From positions 1,178,001-1,242,000 of the forward strand of contig NZ_RCCK01000011.1 of assembly GCF_003664035.1 (NCBI RefSeq): DNA of 64,000 bases, written 5' to 3'. Of this stretch, positions 44,811 through 53,492 are shown one piece after another (the first letter of the stretch is position 1; each line of letters begins with the position of its first letter). This stretch comes from Pedobacter alluvionis. Lineage in GTDB: Bacteria > Bacteroidota > Bacteroidia > Sphingobacteriales > Sphingobacteriaceae. The notes below the pieces were generated by a model. It saw only the letters and a list, made by a program, of their open reading frames with translations, had not been told where the DNA came from and did no database searches. The translations under genes were made by a program, and so were the position numbers.

Positions 44811-46685
44811 TTAGTATCCCGGGTTTTGCTCGAGCAAATTATTCTTGTTTACTTCATCTCGGCTAAATGGCCTGAAATAAAGTTTATCGTTCCAACTCCT
44901 ATTTTCCTGTGCATTTTCTACAACTGGAGTATAAGTATAATCATAAACGGTATTATCATAATGATAAGGGGCCGACATGGTTTTGCCAGGTTTGAATTTA
45001 CCGGTAACCTTAATATAAGTGGTTTTTCTGCCCAATGTTTCAGCTGCAATTAACCACCTCCGGGTATCATGATAACGTTGTTCTTCGTAAGCCATTTCGA
45101 TACGGCGTTCGTGACGGTAAGCTTCTCTAAGTCCATCCTGATCTGTAGCGGTTACAGCTGGCATACCTGCTCTGAAACGGATTTTGTTTAACCAGGTGGT
45201 AGCATTACTTAATTCTCCAAGTTCTATGCTCGCTTCGATATAATTAAAAACCGCTTCAGTATACCTAAAAAACGGCCACGGTACATTCTGCGACATAGAA
45301 GCATCAACAATAGTTGGATCCGGATCGATAAATTTATGGTAATAGTATCCAGTCCAGCTGCCATTCCAGTTTTCAATAGAACTCGCACGTGTATCTAAAC
45401 CTTTAAAGTCAATTCTGCCAGAGTTATCCATTAAATCATAAATACCGGTTTGGATTTGGCTAGCCGGATCAACATCACCCGAAGCTTTATCACGCGGTTT
45501 CCAACCTGCACCATCGTATAAAATGGTGGCATAAAAACGAGGGTCTCTATCCTGATAAGGATTAGCTTTCTGCGTGGTATTTGTCCAGCTAAATTTACTG
45601 CCATCTTTCATCTCATAATCATCAACCAACAAACCAATAGGTGTATTTCCCGCCCAATTATGGTAACCATTCGGACCATTCTGCTGTGCATGTTTAATAT
45701 TGTTCTGGATGATAAAATAACGGGCAAAAATAAGTTCTGATGACGCAGTAGCATCTATACCCGGTGCTTTACTAGCTCCGCCCATGGCAATACTTTTATA
45801 ATTTAACTGGCCATCTGTTACTGTAGCGGGCGCAGAAAGATTTAATTTATAACCTGTACCCAGATCCATCACGGCTTTCGCAGCTGTTTGTGCCAATCGG
45901 TAACGATCGGCCTGGCTGCCACTTGCATAACTTAAAAAATCTAATTTTTGGGCAGCAATTCCTGTAATTTTCGAAGTAAGTTTTGCCCTGTCATGCAGGT
46001 CGCTTGCAGCATAAATTAATACCCTTGATTTTAAGGCCAATGCAGCAGTTACAGTAGTACGCCCTTTATCTAACGTTTTACCTGTTAACAACCTGCTGGC
46101 TTCATCGCAATCTTTAACAATAAAATTTACACATTCTTCGTACGTATTTCTTTTTACGTTATAGTTATCATCTAACACATAAACTTTTGTAATAAGGGGT
46201 ACAGCGCCATAAAAGCGTAATAACTGCTGATAGAAATAAGCCCTTAAAAAATACGCTTCGCCCAATAACTGATCTTTTAACGATTGGCTGCTCAAACCAT
46301 TATCGCCACTGGTTATTTTTTCGATGGTAATATTACATGCCCTGATGCGGTTATACATTTGTTTATATGCCCAGGTATCGTCTACCCAACCTAATGTAGA
46401 AGGATTAATGGTAGCATTATTAACCAGATCTATACCGCGGGTTGGGTGGGTAAACAGGGCTTCATCTGAAACAGAAGCTAGCATTTGTTCAGAGAAACCT
46501 CCAATACCCAATCCGTTATAGATATCATTAACGAAGGCTTGTGCGGTTGCCGGATCTTTCCATACTGATTCTGCCGGCACCTGGCCAGGTGATTCTACAT
46601 TTAAAAAATCTTTTTTACAGGATGCTGTAAAAATGGTAGTGAAAATTAATATATAGAGCTTTATATTTTTATTTATTGCTTTCAT
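44811..46685 (-). CDS. SusD/RagB-family nutrient-binding lipoprotein
   Basis: 624 residues, lipoprotein signal with Cys23 (TTIFTASCKKDFLN). SusD-like helical TPR scaffold: WKDPATAQAFVNDIYNGLG, GEAYFLRAYFYQQLLRFYGAVPLIT, and the C-terminal RHERRIEMAYEEQRYHDTRRW signature. It caps a SusC barrel and delivers glycan or peptide ligands. A 35-base gap follows the SusC stop. No glycoside hydrolase or regulator is adjacent, so the ligand is unknown. Confidence 0.95.
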   Translation of the reverse strand: MKAINKNIKLYILIFTTIFTASCKKDFLNVESPGQVPAESVWKDPATAQAFVNDIYNGLGIGGFSEQMLASVSDEALFTHPTRGIDLVNNATINPSTLGWVDDTWAYKQMYNRIRACNITIEKITSGDNGLSSQSLKDQLLGEAYFLRAYFYQQLLRFYGAVPLITKVYVLDDNYNVKRNTYEECVNFIVKDCDEASRLLTGKTLDKGRTTVTAALALKSRVLIYAASDLHDRAKLTSKITGIAAQKLDFLSYASGSQADRYRLAQTAAKAVMDLGTGYKLNLSAPATVTDGQLNYKSIAMGGASKAPGIDATASSELIFARYFIIQNNIKHAQQNGPNGYHNWAGNTPIGLLVDDYEMKDGSKFSWTNTTQKANPYQDRDPRFYATILYDGAGWKPRDKASGDVDPASQIQTGIYDLMDNSGRIDFKGLDTRASSIENWNGSWTGYYYHKFIDPDPTIVDASMSQNVPWPFFRYTEAVFNYIEASIELGELSNATTWLNKIRFRAGMPAVTATDQDGLREAYRHERRIEMAYEEQRYHDTRRWLIAAETLGRKTTYIKVTGKFKPGKTMSAPYHYDNTVYDYTYTPVVENAQENRSWNDKLYFRPFSRDEVNKNNLLEQNPGY

Positions 46686-46720
46686 ATTCTTGATTGTAAC
46701 GGTTAAACTTGATTACACTT

Positions 46721-49700
46721 TTAAAAAGCGGCTTTAATACCAAAATTGATTACCCTGGCCTGTGGATAATATTGGCCACTCGCATTTGGTGATTCGGGAT
46801 CCCATATCTTGATTTTATCCAGCGTAGCCAGGTTTAATCCGTTCGCATAAACCCTTACGCTATTCAGTCCTGCTTTTTCTACCAGGGTATTTGGCAAGGT
46901 ATAGCCTAACTCTACATTTTTAAGCCTGAGGTAATTATTGCTCCGCAACCAATAAGTATTGTTTAATGCATTGTTGCTATCAGTATAATAGGTAGCTCCA
47001 CGGTTTGATAAACGCGGATTTACTGAGCTTGGATTATCAATGCTCCAACGGTTTAAGTATGACCACTCCAGGAAATTACCAATATCACCAGATTCGGTTA
47101 TACCTACAATTTGCATTCCTCCGGTTGCGCCCTGCACGAGTACTGACAAATCGAACCCTTTATATTGCAGGTTTAAATTAAAACCTCCGGTAAAAGTTGG
47201 TGTGCCGTTTTTATCCAGGCGGATTTTATCATCGGCATTGATTCTGCCATCACCATTAATATCCTTAAACTTCATATCACCAGGACGTAAGGTGCTGGTT
47301 AGCGCACCATAATTTAATGTATTGGCATTAATTTCTGCCTGATCTTTAAAAACACCATCATAATCGTATACCAACCACGAATTGGTTATGCGGCCAGTTG
47401 AGTACTGCCATTCAGGAGCACCAGGGGTTTCATCCCAAAAAATGATTTTATTTTTCGCATAGCCCCCGTTTACACTCACTCCAAAGTTTAAATCACCAAC
47501 CTGGTCATTGTAGCTTAATTTAAATTCAAAACCTTTGTTGTTTACCTTTCCCAGATTTACAGGTGGCAAACGATCGGTAATGCCCGAGCTTTCAGGCACT
47601 GAACTACCTCTGCTAATTAGAATGTTTGTACGTTTATTATAGAAATAATCTAATTCAAGTGATAATTTGTTATTTAGAAAGGATGCATCCAAACCTACGT
47701 TGGTATTATTGGCTACTTCCCATCCAAAGTTGAAATTAGGCACTTTGCCTTCTGTTAACGTTTTAGTAACAAGATCGTTAAACGTATAGGTTCCAAAATT
47801 CATTAAACTGAGGTATTGGTATTCTTGCAGCGCATCTCCGAAATATGCCTCAGCTCCCATCTGACCATACGATGCCCTAAGTTTTAAATTGTTTACGAAC
47901 TTAACATTTTCCTTGAAGAAAGGCTCTTCTGATAAGCGCCAGCCAACTGATACGCCTGGAAAGAAACCAAAACGCCTATCGGTTGGGAAGATGTAAGAAC
48001 CATCTACCCGCCACAAAAATTCGGCAAGGTATTTTTCCTTATAATTATATCCTGCCCTTCCAAAATAACTTAAACGTGCCCTCTTGAATAAGTTGTTTGG
48101 ATCGCCTGGATTATTACCTAATGATTGCTCGCGTTCATCACCAGCCAATAATTCCTGAACAGATTGTGAAATAAAATATCTTCTGAAAGCCGTAAAACCA
48201 TCATTATCAACTTTTTCGCGGGTTACCCCAGCCATCAAACCAATCGTATGATCACCAATTTTTTTATCATAATTAATCATTCCCGTCAGGTTGATCGCCA
48301 ATTGCCCACCAGCAGTTTCCCTTAACCTGGGATCGGTATATTGCGACCTTACCGTACCTGTTAATACTGGCGTTACACCATCGGCCTGAAACGTTTTTTT
48401 ATCCCAATCGTAAAGTGTCCAGGGTAATTGCCAGTTTTTCTGTCTGCCAGAATATTTATCTATTGCAGCTATACCTGTTACCTTTAATCCTTCCACGCCA
48501 GGAATTTTAATTTCTACTTTACCGGTAGTTTGAAAGTAATCTCTAACATCTTTATTAGTTCCCGTTAAATCTGTAGTGGATACTACCGGGTTATAACCAT
48601 ATTCAATATCCTTTCCGGGCTTGCCATCTGGCCATACCGCAATTTCATTTGGACGTCCCCTCATTAAAAACCTGAAGATATCACTGGCTCCAACTGTTGG
48701 GAAATTACGATCTTCTTCTCTGGCCGATACTCCTAAAGTTGTGGTAATATATTTACTCAACTTTGCTTCGAGATTAAACCGCATATCGTACTGTTTGTAA
48801 CCTGTGGCAGAATTTTTATAATATCCGTCCTGATTCAGATAGCCCAACGAAACCAGGTACTTTACATTTTCACTGCCACCGTTAATCTGAACATTATGCC
48901 TTTGCTGAGGCGACCAGTTTTGAAAAGTCGTTTTAAACCAATCAGTATTAGGGTATCTTAGCGGATCTGAACCATCGCCAAACTTCCTGATCTCATCAGC
49001 TTTATAAGCGGCGTTAATTGTTTTTCCAGTTGTAGAAGTATAAGAACCGGTAGATTTAAAACTGTTCCATGCCGCCGACCATTCATTTGGATTAATATCG
49101 GAACCAAAAATATTCAGCTCATTCAGAATTTCGGCATATTGTACTGAATTAGCCATTTTCGGTATACGTGTAGGTTGTTGTAAACCATAACTAAAGTCGT
49201 ATGAAAACTGTGGCTTTCCTGATTTACCCAATTTGGTGGTAATTAAGATTACCCCATTCGCCGCTTGCGAACCGTAAATAGCAGCAGATGCATCCTTTAA
49301 TACCGATACACTTTCAATATCGTTTGGATTTAACCTTTCTATACCTCCCGCACGGTTAGGGATACCATCAATTACAATTAGTGCATTATTGTTTCCGAGC
49401 GAGTTTGTCCCCCGGATTCTGATGGTAGAACCGTCGTAACCTGGCTCTCCACTCCCCTGTAAAGCCGTTACACCAGGTAAGCGCCCGGCTAGTGAATTGG
49501 TTAAGTTTACCGATGAGGATTTAGCGAGTTCAGTACCTTTAACCGAAGCAACCGCACCAGATACAACCGCCTTTTTTTGGGTTCCGTATCCTACTACTAC
49601 TACTTCAGATAAGTTTTGGTTATTCTCTGATAACCGTACATTAATGTTGGTTTGGTTTTTTACCTGAACCTCCTGATCTACGTAACCTACGTAGGTAAAT

Positions 49701-50002
49701 ACCAGCGTTGCATCTTCTGGCACTTTAATGCTAAAATTTCCGGAGCCGTCGGTTACCGCTGTTGCTGTGCCTCCCTTCAACTTCACGCTTACCCCTGGAA
49801 TTGGGCCTTTGGCATCTGTAACCTTCCCCTTCACAATAATATCCTTGAGGGGTATTTTGTAAAAATCAAAGGGTTCCTTTTCATGCAATGATGTTTCGGC
49901 AGACATGCTGGCAAGTGGAGAAAAGACCAGACAACCACCGCAAACAAGAAACATGCTACTTCTGGCAAAAGTCCTCAATAGATTTTTTTTCATAGTTTTC
50001 AA
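46721..50002 (-). CDS. SusC/RagA-family TonB-linked outer-membrane transporter
   Basis: 1093 residues. After the signal (about 1-35) comes a carboxypeptidase-regulatory-like domain (VKGKVTDAKGPIPGVSVKLKGG), the TonB-box/SusC linker LSEVVVVGYGTQKK (131-144) and a plug (SLAGRLPGVTALQGSGEPGYDG, IRIRGTNSLG, IVIDGIP). The barrel ends in FGIKAAF. There is no STN domain, so anti-sigma (FecR-type) signalling is not expected. It forms the SusCD pair with the downstream gene. Confidence 0.95.
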   Translation of the reverse strand: MKTMKKNLLRTFARSSMFLVCGGCLVFSPLASMSAETSLHEKEPFDFYKIPLKDIIVKGKVTDAKGPIPGVSVKLKGGTATAVTDGSGNFSIKVPEDATLVFTYVGYVDQEVQVKNQTNINVRLSENNQNLSEVVVVGYGTQKKAVVSGAVASVKGTELAKSSSVNLTNSLAGRLPGVTALQGSGEPGYDGSTIRIRGTNSLGNNNALIVIDGIPNRAGGIERLNPNDIESVSVLKDASAAIYGSQAANGVILITTKLGKSGKPQFSYDFSYGLQQPTRIPKMANSVQYAEILNELNIFGSDINPNEWSAAWNSFKSTGSYTSTTGKTINAAYKADEIRKFGDGSDPLRYPNTDWFKTTFQNWSPQQRHNVQINGGSENVKYLVSLGYLNQDGYYKNSATGYKQYDMRFNLEAKLSKYITTTLGVSAREEDRNFPTVGASDIFRFLMRGRPNEIAVWPDGKPGKDIEYGYNPVVSTTDLTGTNKDVRDYFQTTGKVEIKIPGVEGLKVTGIAAIDKYSGRQKNWQLPWTLYDWDKKTFQADGVTPVLTGTVRSQYTDPRLRETAGGQLAINLTGMINYDKKIGDHTIGLMAGVTREKVDNDGFTAFRRYFISQSVQELLAGDEREQSLGNNPGDPNNLFKRARLSYFGRAGYNYKEKYLAEFLWRVDGSYIFPTDRRFGFFPGVSVGWRLSEEPFFKENVKFVNNLKLRASYGQMGAEAYFGDALQEYQYLSLMNFGTYTFNDLVTKTLTEGKVPNFNFGWEVANNTNVGLDASFLNNKLSLELDYFYNKRTNILISRGSSVPESSGITDRLPPVNLGKVNNKGFEFKLSYNDQVGDLNFGVSVNGGYAKNKIIFWDETPGAPEWQYSTGRITNSWLVYDYDGVFKDQAEINANTLNYGALTSTLRPGDMKFKDINGDGRINADDKIRLDKNGTPTFTGGFNLNLQYKGFDLSVLVQGATGGMQIVGITESGDIGNFLEWSYLNRWSIDNPSSVNPRLSNRGATYYTDSNNALNNTYWLRSNNYLRLKNVELGYTLPNTLVEKAGLNSVRVYANGLNLATLDKIKIWDPESPNASGQYYPQARVINFGIKAAF

Positions 50003-50041
50003 TTTATTTTGGTTAGATATTGATTGTAATACAATTTAATA

Positions 50042-50059
50042 TTCATGAGTAATCATGAA
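50042..50059. promoter_or_regulatory. Inverted repeat TTCATGA-N4-TCATGAA near the susC start
   Basis: A perfect 7+7 bp inverted repeat, 40-57 bases from the susC ATG. Possible operator or small leader hairpin. Function inferred. Confidence 0.35.
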
Positions 50060-50355
50060 CTGTCAGTATTTGCATTATTATAACTTGATTTATTGAATTA
50101 ATTATCTACATCAATTTCTCTATAGAACTCTTGCCTTCTGATAGATAGTCAATAAATCACGGTAAACCATTATGAATCCCCTTATCTGAGACACAACTAA
50201 TTATGACGAAATAAAACTACTGAATAAGGTACGCCTGACTTAGACTTGTCAATTAAACAGTTCATAATTGGTTAGACGCAAGATAGGAATATTAGGAATT
50301 TAAAAAAGGGGGTAAAATAATAATTATAAGGGGCTGAATCGTAAAAAAACTATTA

Positions 50356-50387
50356 CAAAACTACGACAAGTAAAACAAATAATACAA
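50356..50387 (-). promoter_or_regulatory. TTG-N21-TAGTTTTG, candidate distal susC promoter
   Basis: On the minus strand TTG (50385-50387) and TAGTTTTG (50356-50363) are 21 bases apart, inside the Flavobacterium-type spacing range. The start would be about 350 bases from susC. Confidence 0.3.
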
Positions 50388-50455
50388 TAGCGAATTTTAT
50401 TGCAAAAAGGAGAGAAAAGAAAATTATAATATTAGAAAATTAAACTCAATACAAA

Positions 50456-52561
50456 TTAGCTTATCTTATCAAAAGAAATTCCTCTTTCCAGCTTTTGCAG
50501 ATATGCCTTTATAATAGCATTTTCAGGTTTTTCTAATTGGGGATCTTCCGAGAAAAGTTCAATAACTGTATTCCGTGCTTCGGATAAAATTATCTGATCT
50601 TTAGCCAGATCTGCAAGTTTTAGATCCAACACACCACTTTGCTGCGTACCGGTAATATCACCAGGACCACGAAGCTGCAGATCTATTTCCGATATTTCGA
50701 ACCCGTTGTTGGTCCGTACCATCGTTTCTAAACGGATCTTGCCTTCCTTACTGAGTTTGTTCCCACTCATTAAGATACAAAAAGATTGTTCTGCCCCACG
50801 GCCAACCCTGCCACGCAACTGGTGAAGCTGTGAAAGACCAAACCGTTCAGCATTTTCAATCACCATTACAGAAGCATTAGGTACATTAACACCTACTTCA
50901 ATTACAGTTGTAGCCACCATAATTTGACTTTTACCATCAATAAACTGTTGCATTTCGAACTGTTTATCTGCATTTGGCATTTGTCCATGCACAATACTGA
51001 TCTGGTAATCGGGTCGGGGAAATTGGTAACTCAGCTGCTCAATTCCAGCTTCGAGATGTAAAAGATCTAATTTCTCGCTTTCCTTAATCAAAGGATAAAC
51101 AATATAAACCTGCCTTCCTTTAGCAATTTCCTGCTTCATAAAACCAAACATCCTAAGTCGCTGGCCTTCAAAAAGGTGCTTTGTTTCGATGGGTTTTCTG
51201 CCAGCAGGTAATTCATCAATAATAGAAACATCAAGATCACCATATAGGGTCATTGCCAAAGTACGCGGAATTGGTGTAGCCGTCATCACAAGGATATGAG
51301 GAGGGATAATATTTTTCCGCCAAAGCTTAGCACGTTGTTCCACACCAAAACGGTGTTGTTCATCAATCACAACCAGCCCTAAATTTTTAAACTGAACCTT
51401 ATCTTCAATCAATGCATGCGTTCCAATCAAAATATCGATTTCTCCATTCTCCAGTTGCGCGTGCAAAATAGTACGCTCCTTTTTCTTAGTATTTCCGGTA
51501 AGGATAGCAACACGCACCAGGTCTCCCGATACAAGGTCGGTAATAGAGGCGTAGTGTTGACGGGCCAAAATTTCGGTCGGAGCCATCATACAAGCCTGAT
51601 AGCCGTTATCATTTGCCAGCAGCATGCTCATCAACGCAACAGCGGTTTTACCACTCCCTACGTCTCCCTGAACAAGCCTGTTCATTTGCACACCGCGTTG
51701 TGTATCAATCCTGATTTCCTTAACTACACGTTTCTGAGCATTGGTTAACTCAAACGGCAAAAATTCCTTATAAAAACGGTTCACCTTTTCACCAACTTTA
51801 TCGAAGGTTGCACCCTTAAATTTTAATTGACGCAAGTGTTTATTATGCAGAAGCTGCAGCTGAATAAAAAACAGCTCCTCAAACTTTAACCGTCTTTCAG
51901 CAGCGTTTAAGTCCTTTTGATTTTTAGGAAAATGAATGTTCAGCAAAGCCGTCCTTTTATCTGGCAGCTGATATTTATCGATGATGTATTGTGGTAAATT
52001 TTCGGGCACTTGCGGAATAATCTGATCTAACAGGCCAGCGATTAAACGCTGCAGACCCTTTGAATCGAGATTAAACTTTTTAAGCTTCTCTGTTGAGTTA
52101 TAAACCGGCTGCAAGGTTAAATTTCCTCTTCCCACCTGTTTGCGCTGATACAGCTCCATTTCAGGATGGGAAATGCTGAATGTTCCGTTAAAAATGCTTG
52201 GTTTCCCAAAGGCAACGTAAGCTGTGCCCACGGTAATATTATCGTCAACCCATTTTAGGCTCTGGAACCAAACTAATTCCATGATTCCCGTTTCATCTTT
52301 AAAAACAGCAATAATGCGTTTAGCTCTTTTATCGCCTATTACTTTTTTACTGATTACACGCCCGATAATCTGGATATACTGCGAATCGGGATTGATCTGA
52401 TTGATCTTAAAATATTTTGTACGGTCTATATACCTGAAGGGATAGTGCGCAAGCATATCCTGATAAGTGAATAAGCCGAGATCCTTCTTCAAAACATCGG
52501 CACGGCTTGGCCCAACGCCTTTCAAAAACTCAACAGGTGTATCTAATACCGAATTAAACAA
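50456..52561 (-). CDS. recG: ATP-dependent DNA helicase RecG
   Basis: Branch-migration helicase that regresses stalled replication forks. 701 residues: wedge/OB domain (EFLKGVGPSRADVLKK, FRYIDRTK), Walker A GDVGSGKTA, DEQH box, helicase-C HGQMPNADK and the TRG-type end (RFGLSQLHQLRGRVGRG, DLQLRGPGDITGTQQSG). The first codon is TTG (52559-52561): a TAG lies two codons upstream and no ATG occurs before MLAHYPF, which is already inside the conserved domain. Confidence 0.95.
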   Translation of the reverse strand: MFNSVLDTPVEFLKGVGPSRADVLKKDLGLFTYQDMLAHYPFRYIDRTKYFKINQINPDSQYIQIIGRVISKKVIGDKRAKRIIAVFKDETGIMELVWFQSLKWVDDNITVGTAYVAFGKPSIFNGTFSISHPEMELYQRKQVGRGNLTLQPVYNSTEKLKKFNLDSKGLQRLIAGLLDQIIPQVPENLPQYIIDKYQLPDKRTALLNIHFPKNQKDLNAAERRLKFEELFFIQLQLLHNKHLRQLKFKGATFDKVGEKVNRFYKEFLPFELTNAQKRVVKEIRIDTQRGVQMNRLVQGDVGSGKTAVALMSMLLANDNGYQACMMAPTEILARQHYASITDLVSGDLVRVAILTGNTKKKERTILHAQLENGEIDILIGTHALIEDKVQFKNLGLVVIDEQHRFGVEQRAKLWRKNIIPPHILVMTATPIPRTLAMTLYGDLDVSIIDELPAGRKPIETKHLFEGQRLRMFGFMKQEIAKGRQVYIVYPLIKESEKLDLLHLEAGIEQLSYQFPRPDYQISIVHGQMPNADKQFEMQQFIDGKSQIMVATTVIEVGVNVPNASVMVIENAERFGLSQLHQLRGRVGRGAEQSFCILMSGNKLSKEGKIRLETMVRTNNGFEISEIDLQLRGPGDITGTQQSGVLDLKLADLAKDQIILSEARNTVIELFSEDPQLEKPENAIIKAYLQKLERGISFDKIS

Positions 52562-52570
52562 AATATTCTA

Positions 52571-52860
52571 CTATTTCTTGTAAACAACATTTTTTAGCAA
52601 AGCCGCATTAAAAATAACGATCGGTAGCAGCAAAAGCAAATAAGCAAAAAATTGATGCAGATCTATTTTCTCTTTAAAGTAGAAAAATGCGCGGGTAAAA
52701 GCAACAATTGGATTGAGATATATTAAATACCCAGGGCAGAAGTGGCATTCTCAGTAAGGTATAGGTGTGTAGGAGAACCTTTTATGTAAGCAAAGGTTAG
52801 ACATTGTCCCCAGATAATGTAAGGAACAATGTCTGCAATAAAATATTTACTCTTGTTTTC
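52571..52860 (-). pseudogene. EamA/RarD-like transporter remnant
   Basis: Conceptual translation on the minus strand gives an N-terminal piece (KSKYFIADIVPYIIWG, like the start of RarD-type EamA permeases), then unrelated residues, then after a one-base frameshift a C-terminal piece (GYLIYLNPIVAF...FFYFKEKIDLHQFFAYLLLL) ending at TAG 52571-52573. An intact member is about 290 residues, so most of the middle is lost. It lies between ridA and recG. Confidence 0.55.
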
Positions 52861-52866
52861 TGTAAA

Positions 52867-53247
52867 TTAACCAACAATGGCAATTACAGAGATTTCAACA
52901 TTGACATTTTTAGGTAACACCGAAACCTGAACTGTTTCGCGGGCTGGAAAATCAGCAGTAAAATATTGCCCATAAACCTCATTTACCTGAGCAAAGGTGC
53001 CCATATCGCTTAAGAAAATAGTAGACTTTACTACATTTTCAAAGGTTAAACCTGCCTCAAGCAAAACAGCTTTAAGGTTGCGCATCACCTGGTGAGTCTC
53101 CTCTTCAATATTGCCAATATTTAATTCTCCATTTTCAGGATTAATGGCAACCTGGCCCGATACGAATAAAAAATTTCCGGCTTGTACAGCTTGGCTATAT
53201 GGTCCAATTGGAGCTGGAGCATTGTTTGTTTTAATAATTTGTTTCAT
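52867..53247 (-). CDS. ridA: RidA family enamine/imine deaminase
   Basis: 126 residues from the ATG at 53247 (MKQIIKTNNAPAPIGPYSQAV), the family start; a longer frame overlaps the upstream small gene. Signatures are GPYSQAVQAGNFLFVSGQV and the FPARETVQVSVLP segment with the catalytic arginine. It hydrolyses reactive 2-aminoacrylate-type intermediates. It sits 10 bases downstream of a DUF6728 gene. Confidence 0.95.
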   Translation of the reverse strand: MKQIIKTNNAPAPIGPYSQAVQAGNFLFVSGQVAINPENGELNIGNIEEETHQVMRNLKAVLLEAGLTFENVVKSTIFLSDMGTFAQVNEVYGQYFTADFPARETVQVSVLPKNVNVEISVIAIVG

Positions 53248-53257
53248 ACAATTAGGG

Positions 53258-53395
53258 TTATTTAGCAAGCCACTGAACAAGCTTGTAGATGATACCTGCA
53301 AGAAAAATTAAGATGGCCAATGCATTAATAAAATGCATAATTCTCAGATTGATATTATTTGGCCTGTTTGGATCCTTTTTTCTAAAGAAGTACAT
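53258..53395 (-). CDS. DUF6728-type small membrane protein (45 residues)
   Basis: Starts MYFFRKKDPNRPNNINLRIM and continues with one hydrophobic helix (INALAILIFLAGIIYKLVQW), ending LAK. The charged KKDPN head plus single helix is the pattern of DUF6728 in Bacteroidota. The stop is 10 bases before the ridA ATG, so it is probably cotranscribed. The function is unknown. The minus-strand TAAGTTTG at 53400-53407 could be its -7 box. Confidence 0.75.
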   Translation of the reverse strand: MYFFRKKDPNRPNNINLRIMHFINALAILIFLAGIIYKLVQWLAK

Positions 53396-53399
53396 GATA

Positions 53400-53407
53400 C
53401 AAACTTA
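53400..53407 (-). promoter_or_regulatory. TAAGTTTG element upstream of the DUF6728 gene
   Basis: A match to TAnnTTTG on the minus strand five bases from the ATG. It would give a nearly leaderless transcript. The -33 partner is weak. Confidence 0.3.
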
Positions 53408-53443
53408 GCTAAAAAGCTTAACACAGAAAACTAAAAGGCATAA

Positions 53444-53474
53444 AAAAAGTCCTGATTTTCATCAGGACTTTTTT
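53444..53474 (-). terminator. Terminator of the OmpA-family gene
   Basis: AAGTCCTGAT-TTTC-ATCAGGACTT with a run of A/T on both sides, TTTTTTT on the minus strand. Confidence 0.88.
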
Positions 53475-53492
53475 AAATCTTATATTGAAATA

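Larger units (their letters stand above)
50003..50455. other. Long non-coding region upstream of susC
   Basis: 453 AT-rich bases. It contains TTCATGA-GTAA-TCATGAA (50042-50059), and a TTG-N21-TAGTTTTG promoter candidate on the minus strand (50356-50387). If used, susC has a leader of about 350 bases. I see no ORF or known riboswitch. Confidence 0.4.
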
